Origin: Corallococcus terminator
GTDB lineage: Bacteria > Myxococcota > Myxococcia > Myxococcales > Myxococcaceae
Reading direction: 5' to 3'
Assembly (NCBI RefSeq): GCF_003611635.1
Contig: NZ_RAVZ01000028.1
Location: 1-45,766 of the forward strand
Length of the DNA: 45,766 bases
Position 1 is the stretch's first letter. Each line of letters begins with the position of its first letter. The position numbers and the translations under genes are program-made. Below the pieces are notes generated by a model. That model was not told the origin of the DNA. It searched no databases and saw only the letters and a program-made list of their open reading frames with translations. Of this stretch, positions 8,737-15,048 are shown in pieces.

Positions 8737-9780
8737 CTACTTCAGGGTCGCGATGTCGATCACGAACCGGTAGCGAACATCGGAGGCGAGCACGCGCTCG
8801 TAGGCCTCGTTGATCTTGGTGGCCGGGATGACCTCGATGTCGGAGCCGAGCCCGTGCTTGGCGCAGAAGTCGAGCATCTCCTGCGTCTGCTGGATGCCGC
8901 CGATGAGCGAGCCCGCGAACGAGCGGCGGGTCATGATGAGGGAGAACACCTGGAGCGAGAGCGGCTCCGCGGGGGCGCCCACGTTGACCAAGGTCCCGTC
9001 CAGGGCGAGCAGTGACAGGTAGGCGTCCAGGTCGATCTTCGCGCTCACCGTGTTGACGATGAGGTCGAACGTTCCGGCGAGCTTCTGGAACGTCTCCGGA
9101 TCCTTCGTGGCGTGGTAGTGGTCCGCACCCAGGCGCAGGCCGTCCTCCTTCTTGCTCAGCGACTGCGACAGGACGGTGACCTCGGCCCCCATCGCGTGCG
9201 CGATCTTCACGGCCATGTGCCCGAGCCCGCCAAGCCCCACGACGGCGACCTTCCTGCCGGGACCGGCGCCCCAGTGGCGCAGCGGCGCGTACGTCGTGAT
9301 GCCGGCGCACAGCAGCGGCGCGGCGGCGTCGAGCGAGATGCCCTCGGGGATCTTCAGGACGAAGTCCTCGGCCACGACGATGTGGGTGGAGTAGCCGCCC
9401 TGGGTGGGCTTGCCGTCCCTGCCGACGCCGCCGTAGGTCCCGATGAAGCCCTTGAGGCAGTGCTGCTCCTCGCCCTTGCGGCAGTTCACGCACTCGCGGC
9501 AGGAGTCGACCAGGCAACCGACGCCGACTCGGTCGCCGACGGCGTGGCGGGTGACCTCGGCGCCGACCCTGGAGACGATGCCGGCAATCTCATGGCCGGG
9601 GACGATGGGGTAGGTCGCTCCACCCCACTCGTTGCGAGCGTTGTGGATGTCGGAGTGGCAGATGCCGGCGAACTTGATCTCGATGAGGACGTCGCGAGGG
9701 CCGAGGTCACGACGCTCGATGGTGGTCGGACCGAGCGGGGCGGTCGCGGACGTGGCCGCGTAGGCATTGACGGTGAGCAT
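8737..9780 (-). CDS. Zinc-dependent NAD(P) alcohol dehydrogenase (YahK/CAD type)
   Basis: A 347-residue medium-chain dehydrogenase that interconverts alcohols and aldehydes. Catalytic zinc ligands are Cys41 (GICHSD), His63-Glu64 (PGHE) and Cys158. The structural zinc site has the four-Cys loop Cys94, 97, 100 and 108. The nucleotide-binding GLGGLG is at about 182-187. Among MDR enzymes it most resembles the YahK/cinnamyl-alcohol group, which favours NADPH and reduces many aldehydes. The ATG at 9780 is preceded by GGAG; a longer in-frame start adds 31 atypical residues. It is divergent from the LysR gene, with a LysR box at 9884-9909 about 110 bases upstream, so LysR control is likely. The RND gene follows after 18 bases. 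Confidence 0.96.
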   Translation of the reverse strand: MLTVNAYAATSATAPLGPTTIERRDLGPRDVLIEIKFAGICHSDIHNARNEWGGATYPIVPGHEIAGIVSRVGAEVTRHAVGDRVGVGCLVDSCRECVNCRKGEEQHCLKGFIGTYGGVGRDGKPTQGGYSTHIVVAEDFVLKIPEGISLDAAAPLLCAGITTYAPLRHWGAGPGRKVAVVGLGGLGHMAVKIAHAMGAEVTVLSQSLSKKEDGLRLGADHYHATKDPETFQKLAGTFDLIVNTVSAKIDLDAYLSLLALDGTLVNVGAPAEPLSLQVFSLIMTRRSFAGSLIGGIQQTQEMLDFCAKHGLGSDIEVIPATKINEAYERVLASDVRYRFVIDIATLK

Positions 9781-9883
9781 GTTCTTCAAATCTCCGTGGG
9801 GGGACTGGGGCTGTTGCTGTTGAGCCCCGTTCACGAAGAGAAGTACGCGCCAGCACCGGGGATGACTACGCACGGAGGAGGCA

Positions 9884-9909
9884 ATAGGCTCTTAAGTGAG
9901 ACTTAACAG
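9884..9909. promoter_or_regulatory. LysR-type operator box, copy 1
   Basis: The 26-base element reads ATAGGCTCTTAAG, five variable bases, then CTTAACAG. Its core TTAAG-N5-CTTAA is a perfect inverted repeat and contains TAAG-N5-CTTA, which fits the classical T-N11-A LysR binding box. It lies between the divergent dehydrogenase (start 9780) and LysR gene (start 9994). An element with 21 of 26 identical bases is found upstream of the cupin gene at 11875-11900, which argues for a shared regulator. Confidence 0.6.
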
Positions 9910-9993
9910 TGCGGCGGACGTGCTCCGGTAGCGTGGCCGCATGCAAGCGGTGGAGCAACCGCTCCCAGCAGCCCTCGAAGGTGGTTCTCGCGC

Positions 9994-10899
9994 ATGAATA
10001 CGGCTCCCTTCTCCCAGCTCCAGGTGTTCCTCGCCGTGGCCCGCCTGCGCAGCTTCAGCGGCGCGGCGCGCGAGCTTGGCGTCTCCACGGCGGCGGTGAG
10101 CCAGACGGTGCGGCAGTTGGAGGGGCAGTTGCGCGTGGTGCTGCTCACGCGCACGACGCGCAGCGTGTCGCTGACGGACGCGGGACGGCGGCTCGTGGAG
10201 GGGGCGGGCCCGGCGCTGGGGCAGGCGCTCACCGCCCTGGCCGAGGTCTCCGCGCAACCGGGAGAGGCGGTGGGCCGTGTCCGGCTGTCGGTGCCCACGG
10301 CGGCGGTGCCGTACATCATCACCCCGGTGGTCCCCGCCTTCCGCTTGCGGCACCCGCGGGTGGAGGTGGAGGTCGTCGTCGAGGAGCGCTTCGTGGACAT
10401 CGTGGCGGAGGGCTACGACGCGGGCGTGCGGCTGAGCGAGGCCATCGAGCGGGACATGGTGCAGGTGCGTCTCACCGATGCGTTCCGCTTCGTGGTGGTG
10501 GGCTCGCCGGACTACCTCGCGCGCCACGGCACGCCCCAGCGCCCCGAGGACCTGTTGAACCACGAGTGCATCACCTTCCGCATGCGGTCCACTGGAGCGC
10601 TCTACGCCTGGGAGCTGGAGCGGGGCCGCAGGAACTGGCGCGTGCCGGTGCGTGGCGGGGTGGTCACCAATGCCAGCCATCTGACGGTACCCCTGGCGGA
10701 GCAGGGAGTGGGGCTGGCGTATGTCTTCGAGCCCCTGGTGACCGAGCATCTGAGGACCGGACGGCTGCAACGGGTGCTCGAAGCGTACGCGCCCACGGTC
10801 CCCGGCTTCTTCCTCTACTACCCCAGCCGTGCGCAGCGCTCGACGCCGCTGCGCCTCTTCGTGGAAGTGGCCCGGGAGCTGTCCGTGAAGACGCTGTAG
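9994..10899 (+). CDS. LysR-family transcriptional regulator
   Basis: A 301-residue regulator with the LysR winged helix-turn-helix at residues 5-62 (FLAVARLRSFSGAARELGVSTAAVSQTVRQLE) and a periplasmic-binding-protein-like effector domain from about 90 to 295. The phrasing PYIITPVVPAFRLRHPRVEVEVVVEERFVDIVAEGYDAGVR is typical of the DsdA/YafC-like LysR subgroup found beside dehydrogenases. GAAGGTGG upstream of the ATG supports this start. It is divergent from the alcohol dehydrogenase and convergent with the CMD/cupin pair. The twin boxes at 9884-9909 and 11875-11900 are the probable targets, the first also allowing autoregulation. The inducer is unknown; an aldehyde or quinone-like compound would fit the neighbours. 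Confidence 0.97.
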   Translation: MNTAPFSQLQVFLAVARLRSFSGAARELGVSTAAVSQTVRQLEGQLRVVLLTRTTRSVSLTDAGRRLVEGAGPALGQALTALAEVSAQPGEAVGRVRLSVPTAAVPYIITPVVPAFRLRHPRVEVEVVVEERFVDIVAEGYDAGVRLSEAIERDMVQVRLTDAFRFVVVGSPDYLARHGTPQRPEDLLNHECITFRMRSTGALYAWELERGRRNWRVPVRGGVVTNASHLTVPLAEQGVGLAYVFEPLVTEHLRTGRLQRVLEAYAPTVPGFFLYYPSRAQRSTPLRLFVEVARELSVKTL

Positions 10900-10902
10900 G
10901 GC

Positions 10903-11235
10903 TCAGGGCTGTTTCTTCGCCAGCAGCGCCCTGGCGCGCGTCACGGCCGACATGGCGTTGGGCCAGCCGGTGTAGAACGCCAGGTGGGTGATGAGTTCGA
11001 CGAGTTCCTCCTGCGTCACGCCGTTTTCGAGGGCGCGCGGGAAGTGGAAGTCCATCTGTTCGGTCTTGCCGGTCGCGACGAGTGCCGCGCAGGTGATCAG
11101 GCTGCGGTCGCGCTTGGACAGTTGCGGCCGTTCCCAGACGTCTCCGAAGAGCACCTCGTCGGTGAGTTCGACCAGCTTCGGCGCGAAGTCGCCAAGGGCC
11201 TTCTGCGCGGCGGATTCAGGCTTGGGGTTGCTCAT
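10903..11235 (-). CDS. Carboxymuconolactone decarboxylase family protein
   Basis: A 110-residue protein of the CMD family (all-helical, usually oligomeric). The typical run [18 protein letters not shown] is followed by [31 protein letters not shown], which matches the family core from about residue 43 to 95. It lacks the redox CxxC of AhpD peroxidase partners; a single Cys is at position 49. The exact reaction is therefore open: true gamma-carboxymuconolactone decarboxylase activity is unlikely without the other beta-ketoadipate genes. The ATG overlaps the cupin stop as ATGA (11232-11235), so the two are translationally coupled. Similar CMD-cupin-dehydrogenase-LysR clusters occur in proteobacteria. 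Confidence 0.95.
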   Translation of the reverse strand: MSNPKPESAAQKALGDFAPKLVELTDEVLFGDVWERPQLSKRDRSLITCAALVATGKTEQMDFHFPRALENGVTQEELVELITHLAFYTGWPNAMSAVTRARALLAKKQP

Positions 11236-11777
11236 GGGTTCTCTCCTTGGGGCAGGCTGCCGTACTGCGCGTCGCTGACCTTCTCCAGCCATTCGACGCT
11301 CTTGCCTTCGAGCTGCTCCTGGATGGCGAGATGGGTCATCCCGGTAGTGGGGGAGGCGCCATGCCAGTGCTTCTGCCCGGGCGGGATCCAGACCCTGTCT
11401 CCGGGTCGGATCACCTCGACCGGGTCGCCCCAGCGCTGGACCCGGCCCGAGCCGGCGGTGACGATCAGCGTCTGCCCGAGCGGATGGGTGTGCCATGCGG
11501 AGCGGGCACCGGGCTCGAACGTGACGTAGGCGCCCGCCGTGCGTGAGGGAGCGTTTGGCTGGAACAACGGGTCGACGCGGACAGAGCCCGTGAAGTTCTC
11601 GGCGGGCCCCTTGTAGGAGGCCTGCGAGCCGTTTCGAGCGATGTTCAGCTTCTGCGCATTGCCGCTCGAAGCAGCCGGGGGAGCAACCACCCCCTTGGGG
11701 CCACCGGGAGCAACGCTCTGCGCGAGCGCGGGACCGAGCAGCGCGAGCGATAAGACCGTCGTGGCGAGCGTTTTCAT
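11232..11777 (-). CDS. Exported cupin, hydroxynitrile-lyase-like
   Basis: A 181-residue protein with an N-terminal signal peptide (hydrophobic residues 4-18, cleavage near ALA-Q20) and a single cupin barrel from about residue 45. Metal ligands are in place: His96 and His98 (WHTHPLGQ), Gln102 and His137 (GQKHWHG). This set and the phrases [31 protein letters not shown] and MTHLAIQE closely match the Mn-dependent cupin hydroxynitrile lyases of the Granulicella (GtHNL) type; whether the natural reaction is cyanohydrin cleavage is doubtful. The ATG at 11777 is preceded by AGGAGTGG. Translation is coupled to the CMD gene by a 4-base overlap. A LysR-type box lies about 100 bases upstream. Confidence 0.93.
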   Translation of the reverse strand: MKTLATTVLSLALLGPALAQSVAPGGPKGVVAPPAASSGNAQKLNIARNGSQASYKGPAENFTGSVRVDPLFQPNAPSRTAGAYVTFEPGARSAWHTHPLGQTLIVTAGSGRVQRWGDPVEVIRPGDRVWIPPGQKHWHGASPTTGMTHLAIQEQLEGKSVEWLEKVSDAQYGSLPQGENP

Positions 11778-11874
11778 TTCCACTCCTGGGTTCAACATCT
11801 TCCTGCCAGACCAAAACCTACTCACGGAGGAAGATACGCTCAGGTCCCACGCTGGATTAGGCGCACGGGACCCC

Positions 11875-11900
11875 ATAGGCTCTTAAGCCGTGCTTAACAG
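11875..11900. promoter_or_regulatory. LysR-type operator box, copy 2
   Basis: The element reads ATAGGCTCTTAAG, five different bases, then CTTAACAG, so it matches copy 1 at 21 of 26 positions with all differences in the central spacer. It lies about 100 bases upstream of the cupin-CMD pair, almost the same distance as copy 1 from the dehydrogenase. It contains the same TAAG-N5-CTTA (T-N11-A) core. Confidence 0.57.
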
Positions 11901-11964
11901 CGAGCAAGGAGTTGGACGTGGCGGCGGGACGCAGAGGCTGGGTGGGCGCAGTGATGACCGGGAG

Positions 11965-12120
11965 ATGAAGATCACCCGCTTGCTGGAGGAGCCCGAGCGG
12001 GTCGTACTCCAGAGTTCGGCCGCACCGGTGCAGATCGAAGTCCGCCGCGTCAACGGCGAGTGGAAGCTCGATGCGTCGCCCATCATCGAATTCCGCAAGA
12101 AGGCCGCAAGCGCGCGCTGA
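11965..12120 (+). CDS. Small hypothetical protein or gene remnant
   Basis: An open frame of 51 codons begins MKITRLLEEPERVVLQ and ends RVNGEWKLDASPIIEFRKKAASAR, preceded by GGGAGATG-like purines. The phrase VNGEWKLDASPIIEF resembles the C-terminal strand of NTF2-like or similar alpha+beta domains, so it may be the last piece of a lost gene or a genuine small protein. An in-frame ATG at 11890 lies inside the LysR box and seems unlikely as a start. No function is assigned. Confidence 0.27.
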   Translation: MKITRLLEEPERVVLQSSAAPVQIEVRRVNGEWKLDASPIIEFRKKAASAR

Positions 12121-12133
12121 GAGTGGAGCCGTC

Positions 12134-12174
12134 GTGACCCTGCGTGTATCGGTCTGTAACGTTACATGTTACAG
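12134..12174 (+). repeat. 41-base repeat flanking the effector gene, copy 1
   Basis: This 41-base stretch matches 13152-13192 at 31 of 41 positions without gaps and in the same orientation. Its right half is CTGTAAC-N7-GTTACAG, a perfect inverted repeat that also contains the palindrome TGTAACGTTACA. It begins 13 bases after the small + strand frame and ends 11 bases before the stop of the minus-strand effector gene. It could be a terminator hairpin, an operator, or a remnant of a mobile element's end. Confidence 0.5.
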
Positions 12175-12185
12175 CCGCGGCGCGG

Positions 12186-12977
12186 TCAGAAGAGCTTGCG
12201 GCGCTTGGCCGGACGTTCCGAAGGCTCAGGCGTCACGTCTCGTGTTTCCGGCCCGTGTTTCTGGGCCACGATGGCGATGGCATCCTCGCCGTACCCATCC
12301 TTTGTGCCATACCTCCCCTGGAAGGAGTCCTTGGTGTCGCCGACCTTGTACATGTCGAGGATGGGGTGGGCAGTGTTTGTCGTTTTGGCGTCCGCTCTCC
12401 CCGCCGTCTGCTCCACGGTGAGGGTTTGTTTGCCGTCCCTGGCGACCACGGGCGCGAAGTGGTACGGGGACTGAACAACATCCGGCTCGGCTCGTTGTCT
12501 GATGATTCCATAGGCTTCCCCGGGCTTGGGATTCGCGCCGACGCCCACTGCTTTCTTGTTCTTCTCCATGGCATCTTGAGAAGCTTTGATGTTCTTGGCT
12601 TCGCTATCACCCAGCACTTGCCCCGTCACCTTTTCCTTGCTGGCAAGGGTGTATTGCTTTTTGTTGGGCAGCGGAAGTTCCTTTGAGTGCAGGAACTGCT
12701 CCGCGTTGTGCATGCAGTCTTGGGGAGCCTGGGGGTATTGGCGTCGCTCGAAGGAGTCGCTTCCTCGTTGGTAGCGGGTCGGACTGGTAAGTACTCCTTC
12801 GAAAGTCTTCGGCTTCGGAGCCGTCGTGTTGACAAACAGCGATGCCGTTTCCTTGTTGCCTGTTGTCGCTTTCTTGTTGCTGTCGTGAATCCCGTACTGC
12901 TTGCCATCGGTCAGTTTGACGGAGTCTGGTAGGGTTTTGATTGGATTGGCGAGTCTCTGGGATTTGCGTATGGGCAT
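12186..12977 (-). CDS. Putative papain-like effector with NLS-like C-terminus
   Basis: A 263-residue protein without a Sec signal. I do not recognise a named family, but the pattern of papain-fold toxin domains is visible: Cys88 in QDCMHNAEQFL at the start of a helix, GEAYGI at about 153-158, then His173 in YHFAPVVARDGKQTLTVEQ with Glu189, giving a candidate Cys-His-Glu triad. The C-terminus PAKRRKLF (256-263) resembles a monopartite nuclear localisation signal. Base composition is unlike the neighbours: two 60-base lines in the gene have 28 and 31 G+C, with many AAG, ACA and TTG-type codons, suggesting transfer. The ATG at 12977 follows AAGGCGG. Related 41-base repeats lie on both sides. Function as a secreted toxin is inference. 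Confidence 0.72.
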   Translation of the reverse strand: MPIRKSQRLANPIKTLPDSVKLTDGKQYGIHDSNKKATTGNKETASLFVNTTAPKPKTFEGVLTSPTRYQRGSDSFERRQYPQAPQDCMHNAEQFLHSKELPLPNKKQYTLASKEKVTGQVLGDSEAKNIKASQDAMEKNKKAVGVGANPKPGEAYGIIRQRAEPDVVQSPYHFAPVVARDGKQTLTVEQTAGRADAKTTNTAHPILDMYKVGDTKDSFQGRYGTKDGYGEDAIAIVAQKHGPETRDVTPEPSERPAKRRKLF

Positions 12978-13375
12978 GATTCCGCCTTGTGGAGGAATAG
13001 GAAGAAGGGAGCATTGAGGGAATGCGGATGGGCCTTCAATCGTGTTGCAGGGAGGGGCACCGTTCAGTGCAGGTGATTGTGCGGTGGGTGACGTGGTGTT
13101 TGACTTCTCCGCAGCCACATCCCGCGGGAGTCAACGCTGTGTGAAGCCAGGGTGACTCGGGGTGTGTTGGGCTGTAGCGAAACATGTTACGGCTCGCGTG
13201 AATCTGTGGCGCACCCTGCTACTCAGCGCCGGTTTCCCTGCGGGTATGTCGGTGTGTCTCAGAGGAAATGCCGCGTTGCGGTAGCCCTGGCTCGAAGGGT
13301 GCATGGGTCCGCGCCGGGTCGTCATCGGACCCGGCAGACAGTTCTTCTCCATCCCCCCAACGAGAGGTCCCATCC
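12978..13375. other. Intergenic region of 398 bases between divergent genes
   Basis: No convincing gene is seen on either strand. The left part carries the effector gene's ribosome binding site and presumably its promoter. The middle holds the second 41-base repeat (13152-13192). The right part must hold the promoter of the lipoprotein gene at 13376, but I could not find clear -35/-10 hexamers. Composition is mixed: the part next to the effector gene is lower in G+C than the part next to the lipoprotein. Confidence 0.5.
13152..13192 (+). repeat. 41-base repeat flanking the effector gene, copy 2
   Basis: The match to 12134-12174 is ungapped, 31 of 41 bases, in direct orientation and 1018 bases apart, bracketing the low-G+C effector gene and its upstream region. 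The inverted repeat is imperfect here (CTGTAGC-N7-GTTACGG). The conserved run ACATGTTAC is common to both copies. Confidence 0.48.
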
Positions 13376-14188
13376 ATGAATATCCAACTGACGTGCCGCC
13401 TGGTGGCGGCTGCGCTCTTGAGCCTGACCGCCGCGGGTTGCCAGGGCGACGAGACGCAGTCACCGGCCGGTGACGCGCTCTCGACGCAGGAAGCGAAGGC
13501 CGAACAGCAGTGCGTCGAAGGCTTCTCCGGCATCAAGAACTGCGCGACGGGCCGTGCGAAGGTCGCGAAGAGCGGCAAGGGCATCGCGGTCTCCGGGCTC
13601 GCGGACGTGAAGACGGACGGCTTCACCAGCGTGTTCCCCCGGGCCACGAGCTGGGAGCTGACGCCTGACATCATCGGGCTTGGCGCGTCGGCGCAGGGCC
13701 TCGAGTTGACGGCGCGCGATGGTGACCAGGTGGTCAGCTCGCTGCGCATCGGCCTGACGGGCAACGGGGATGAGGTGGTCCTCCAGCCCACGTTCACGGG
13801 CACGCCGGGCGGCTCGGCGTACCGCGTGAACCTGTATCAGAACAACCGCTTCCTGGGCTTCCAGCACTACGAGTGGGACTACGGCGTCAACTCCTCGTGG
13901 TACGACATCCACATCCGCTTCCACCCCATCAACATCGGCTTCCGGAATCACGCCTCCACGGGCTTCTTCGATTCCATCACCACGGGCGCCTGCGTCTGGA
14001 GCTTCCGCGGCCGGCCGGGTGATTTCACGCTGGATGTGGATGGAAAGCAGCTCAAGGGCGACTACCTGGAGATCGTCGAAGAGGTGAAGGAGGGTCACTA
14101 CCCCTACACCGGCTTCTCTGGCATCGACGTGAAGGCCGCCGCCAAGGACTTCACCATCCTGGGTGAGTCCTTCGTCGCCGGAAAGTAG
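13376..14188 (+). CDS. Hypothetical secreted lipoprotein
   Basis: A 270-residue protein with a lipoprotein signal peptide (hydrophobic residues 8-20, AAGC at Cys22), then a short acidic linker and a globular part rich in beta-strand-like sequence (for example SWELTPDIIGLGASAQGLELTARDG and YRVNLYQNNRFLGFQHYEWDYG). Two further Cys before the globular part and one near residue 204 are present. I recognise no family and no catalytic motif. The start is fixed by GAGAGG eight bases upstream of the ATG; an earlier in-frame start would bury the signal peptide. It stands alone, followed by an intrinsic terminator at 14219-14259. Confidence 0.85.
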   Translation: MNIQLTCRLVAAALLSLTAAGCQGDETQSPAGDALSTQEAKAEQQCVEGFSGIKNCATGRAKVAKSGKGIAVSGLADVKTDGFTSVFPRATSWELTPDIIGLGASAQGLELTARDGDQVVSSLRIGLTGNGDEVVLQPTFTGTPGGSAYRVNLYQNNRFLGFQHYEWDYGVNSSWYDIHIRFHPINIGFRNHASTGFFDSITTGACVWSFRGRPGDFTLDVDGKQLKGDYLEIVEEVKEGHYPYTGFSGIDVKAAAKDFTILGESFVAGK

Positions 14189-14218
14189 TCGGCGTCCGCA
14201 GGTCTCCTGAGCAGGTTC

Positions 14219-14259
14219 CACGCCGGGCGGGAGGGTCTCCCCGTCCGGCGTGTCGTTTT
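14219..14259 (+). terminator. Intrinsic terminator after the lipoprotein gene
   Basis: CACGCCGG(G)CGGGAG pairs with CTCCCCGTCCGGCGTG around a short loop (14219-14252), one mismatch and one bulge, and is followed by TCGTTTT (14253-14259). This fits a rho-independent terminator for the + strand lipoprotein gene, just before the convergent phosphatase gene. Confidence 0.7.
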
Positions 14260-14272
14260 CCGGGAGGGCCTG

Positions 14273-14959
14273 TCACGCCGCGGGCGGGCGCCGCAGCGCC
14301 TCCGACAGGAGGTCGAGCGCATGTGTCTGCGCGGGGGACAGCCGCACCGCGGGCCTCACGCGTTGCACGCTCGCGAGGGCCGTCCGCCCATCCGGCGCAT
14401 CCCCCCGTGCGACGAGGAGCGCGGCGGCGATCATGCCCGTGCGACCATGGCCCTGGGCGCAGTGCACGTAGATGGGGCCGGGCAGGGTGGCCAACTCCCG
14501 CAGGACCGGGACCACCTGCTCCAGGGGCAGCGTCGATGCATCCAGGATGGGCAGCGACACATAGCGGCAGGTCCCCCGGATTCCCGCAGGCTCGATGAAC
14601 TCGGAGGTCAGGTCGAGCACGGCCGCGGTGCCCCCGGGAAGCTCGCCCGGCAACAGCCGGCGTCCCACCCGGACGCCCGGCGCCACTTCATCGTGGGGCC
14701 GTTCGCGCGAGAGGATCCGCGCGAGGTGCCAGGTGCTCCAGGTGAGCCCCAGGTAGGGCAGGAGCGCGAGGACCGCCCCCGGCCGCATCCTCCCGTCTGG
14801 CTGTTTGCCGAAGACGCCCGGACCGAGGCCCGCGTAGGCGAGCGCCACCCCGGCGAAGCTCACCGCTGGCCACAGCAGCAGCCACCCGAGGCCCTGGAGG
14901 GTGCTTGCCAGGAAGACCAGGAGGGCCGCGGCGGTGGTGAAGACGAAGGCGTATTTCAT
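14273..14959 (-). CDS. Membrane-anchored dual-specificity/tyrosine phosphatase
   Basis: A 228-residue protein. Hydrophobic segments at about 5-22, 24-44 and 61-80 form a membrane anchor, and a compact phosphatase domain follows from about residue 85. The Cys-based P-loop is VHCAQGHGRTG, with nucleophile Cys167 and Arg173, and Asp140 in LPILDAS is the probable general acid. The order (Asp loop, then HCxxGxxRT) is that of DSP/PTP phosphatases that remove phosphate from Tyr, Ser/Thr or phosphoinositides by a phosphocysteine intermediate. The catalytic part should face the cytoplasm. Myxobacteria have many Ser/Thr kinases, so a signalling role is reasonable but not shown. The gene is monocistronic, with the Kelch gene 89 bases upstream. 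Confidence 0.9.
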   Translation of the reverse strand: MKYAFVFTTAAALLVFLASTLQGLGWLLLWPAVSFAGVALAYAGLGPGVFGKQPDGRMRPGAVLALLPYLGLTWSTWHLARILSRERPHDEVAPGVRVGRRLLPGELPGGTAAVLDLTSEFIEPAGIRGTCRYVSLPILDASTLPLEQVVPVLRELATLPGPIYVHCAQGHGRTGMIAAALLVARGDAPDGRTALASVQRVRPAVRLSPAQTHALDLLSEALRRPPAA

Positions 14960-15048
14960 TCGCGGCGCAGCCTAATCCCAGCCGTCCTGCTCCGGGTCGG
15001 AATCCCCGGGATGGGCTTTCGAGTCGTCCCAGGGACCCCGGGCCCTGC

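Noticed and set aside
11236..11814. N-terminal extension of the CMD gene running through the cupin region
   Set aside because: This frame is out of register with the cupin gene, which has a signal peptide, all metal ligands and its own ribosome binding site; the CMD start at 11235 overlaps the cupin stop as ATGA.
13131..13463. 110-codon open frame on the minus strand between the effector and the lipoprotein
   Set aside because: It overlaps the lipoprotein start and signal peptide on the other strand and has no domain or ribosome binding site.
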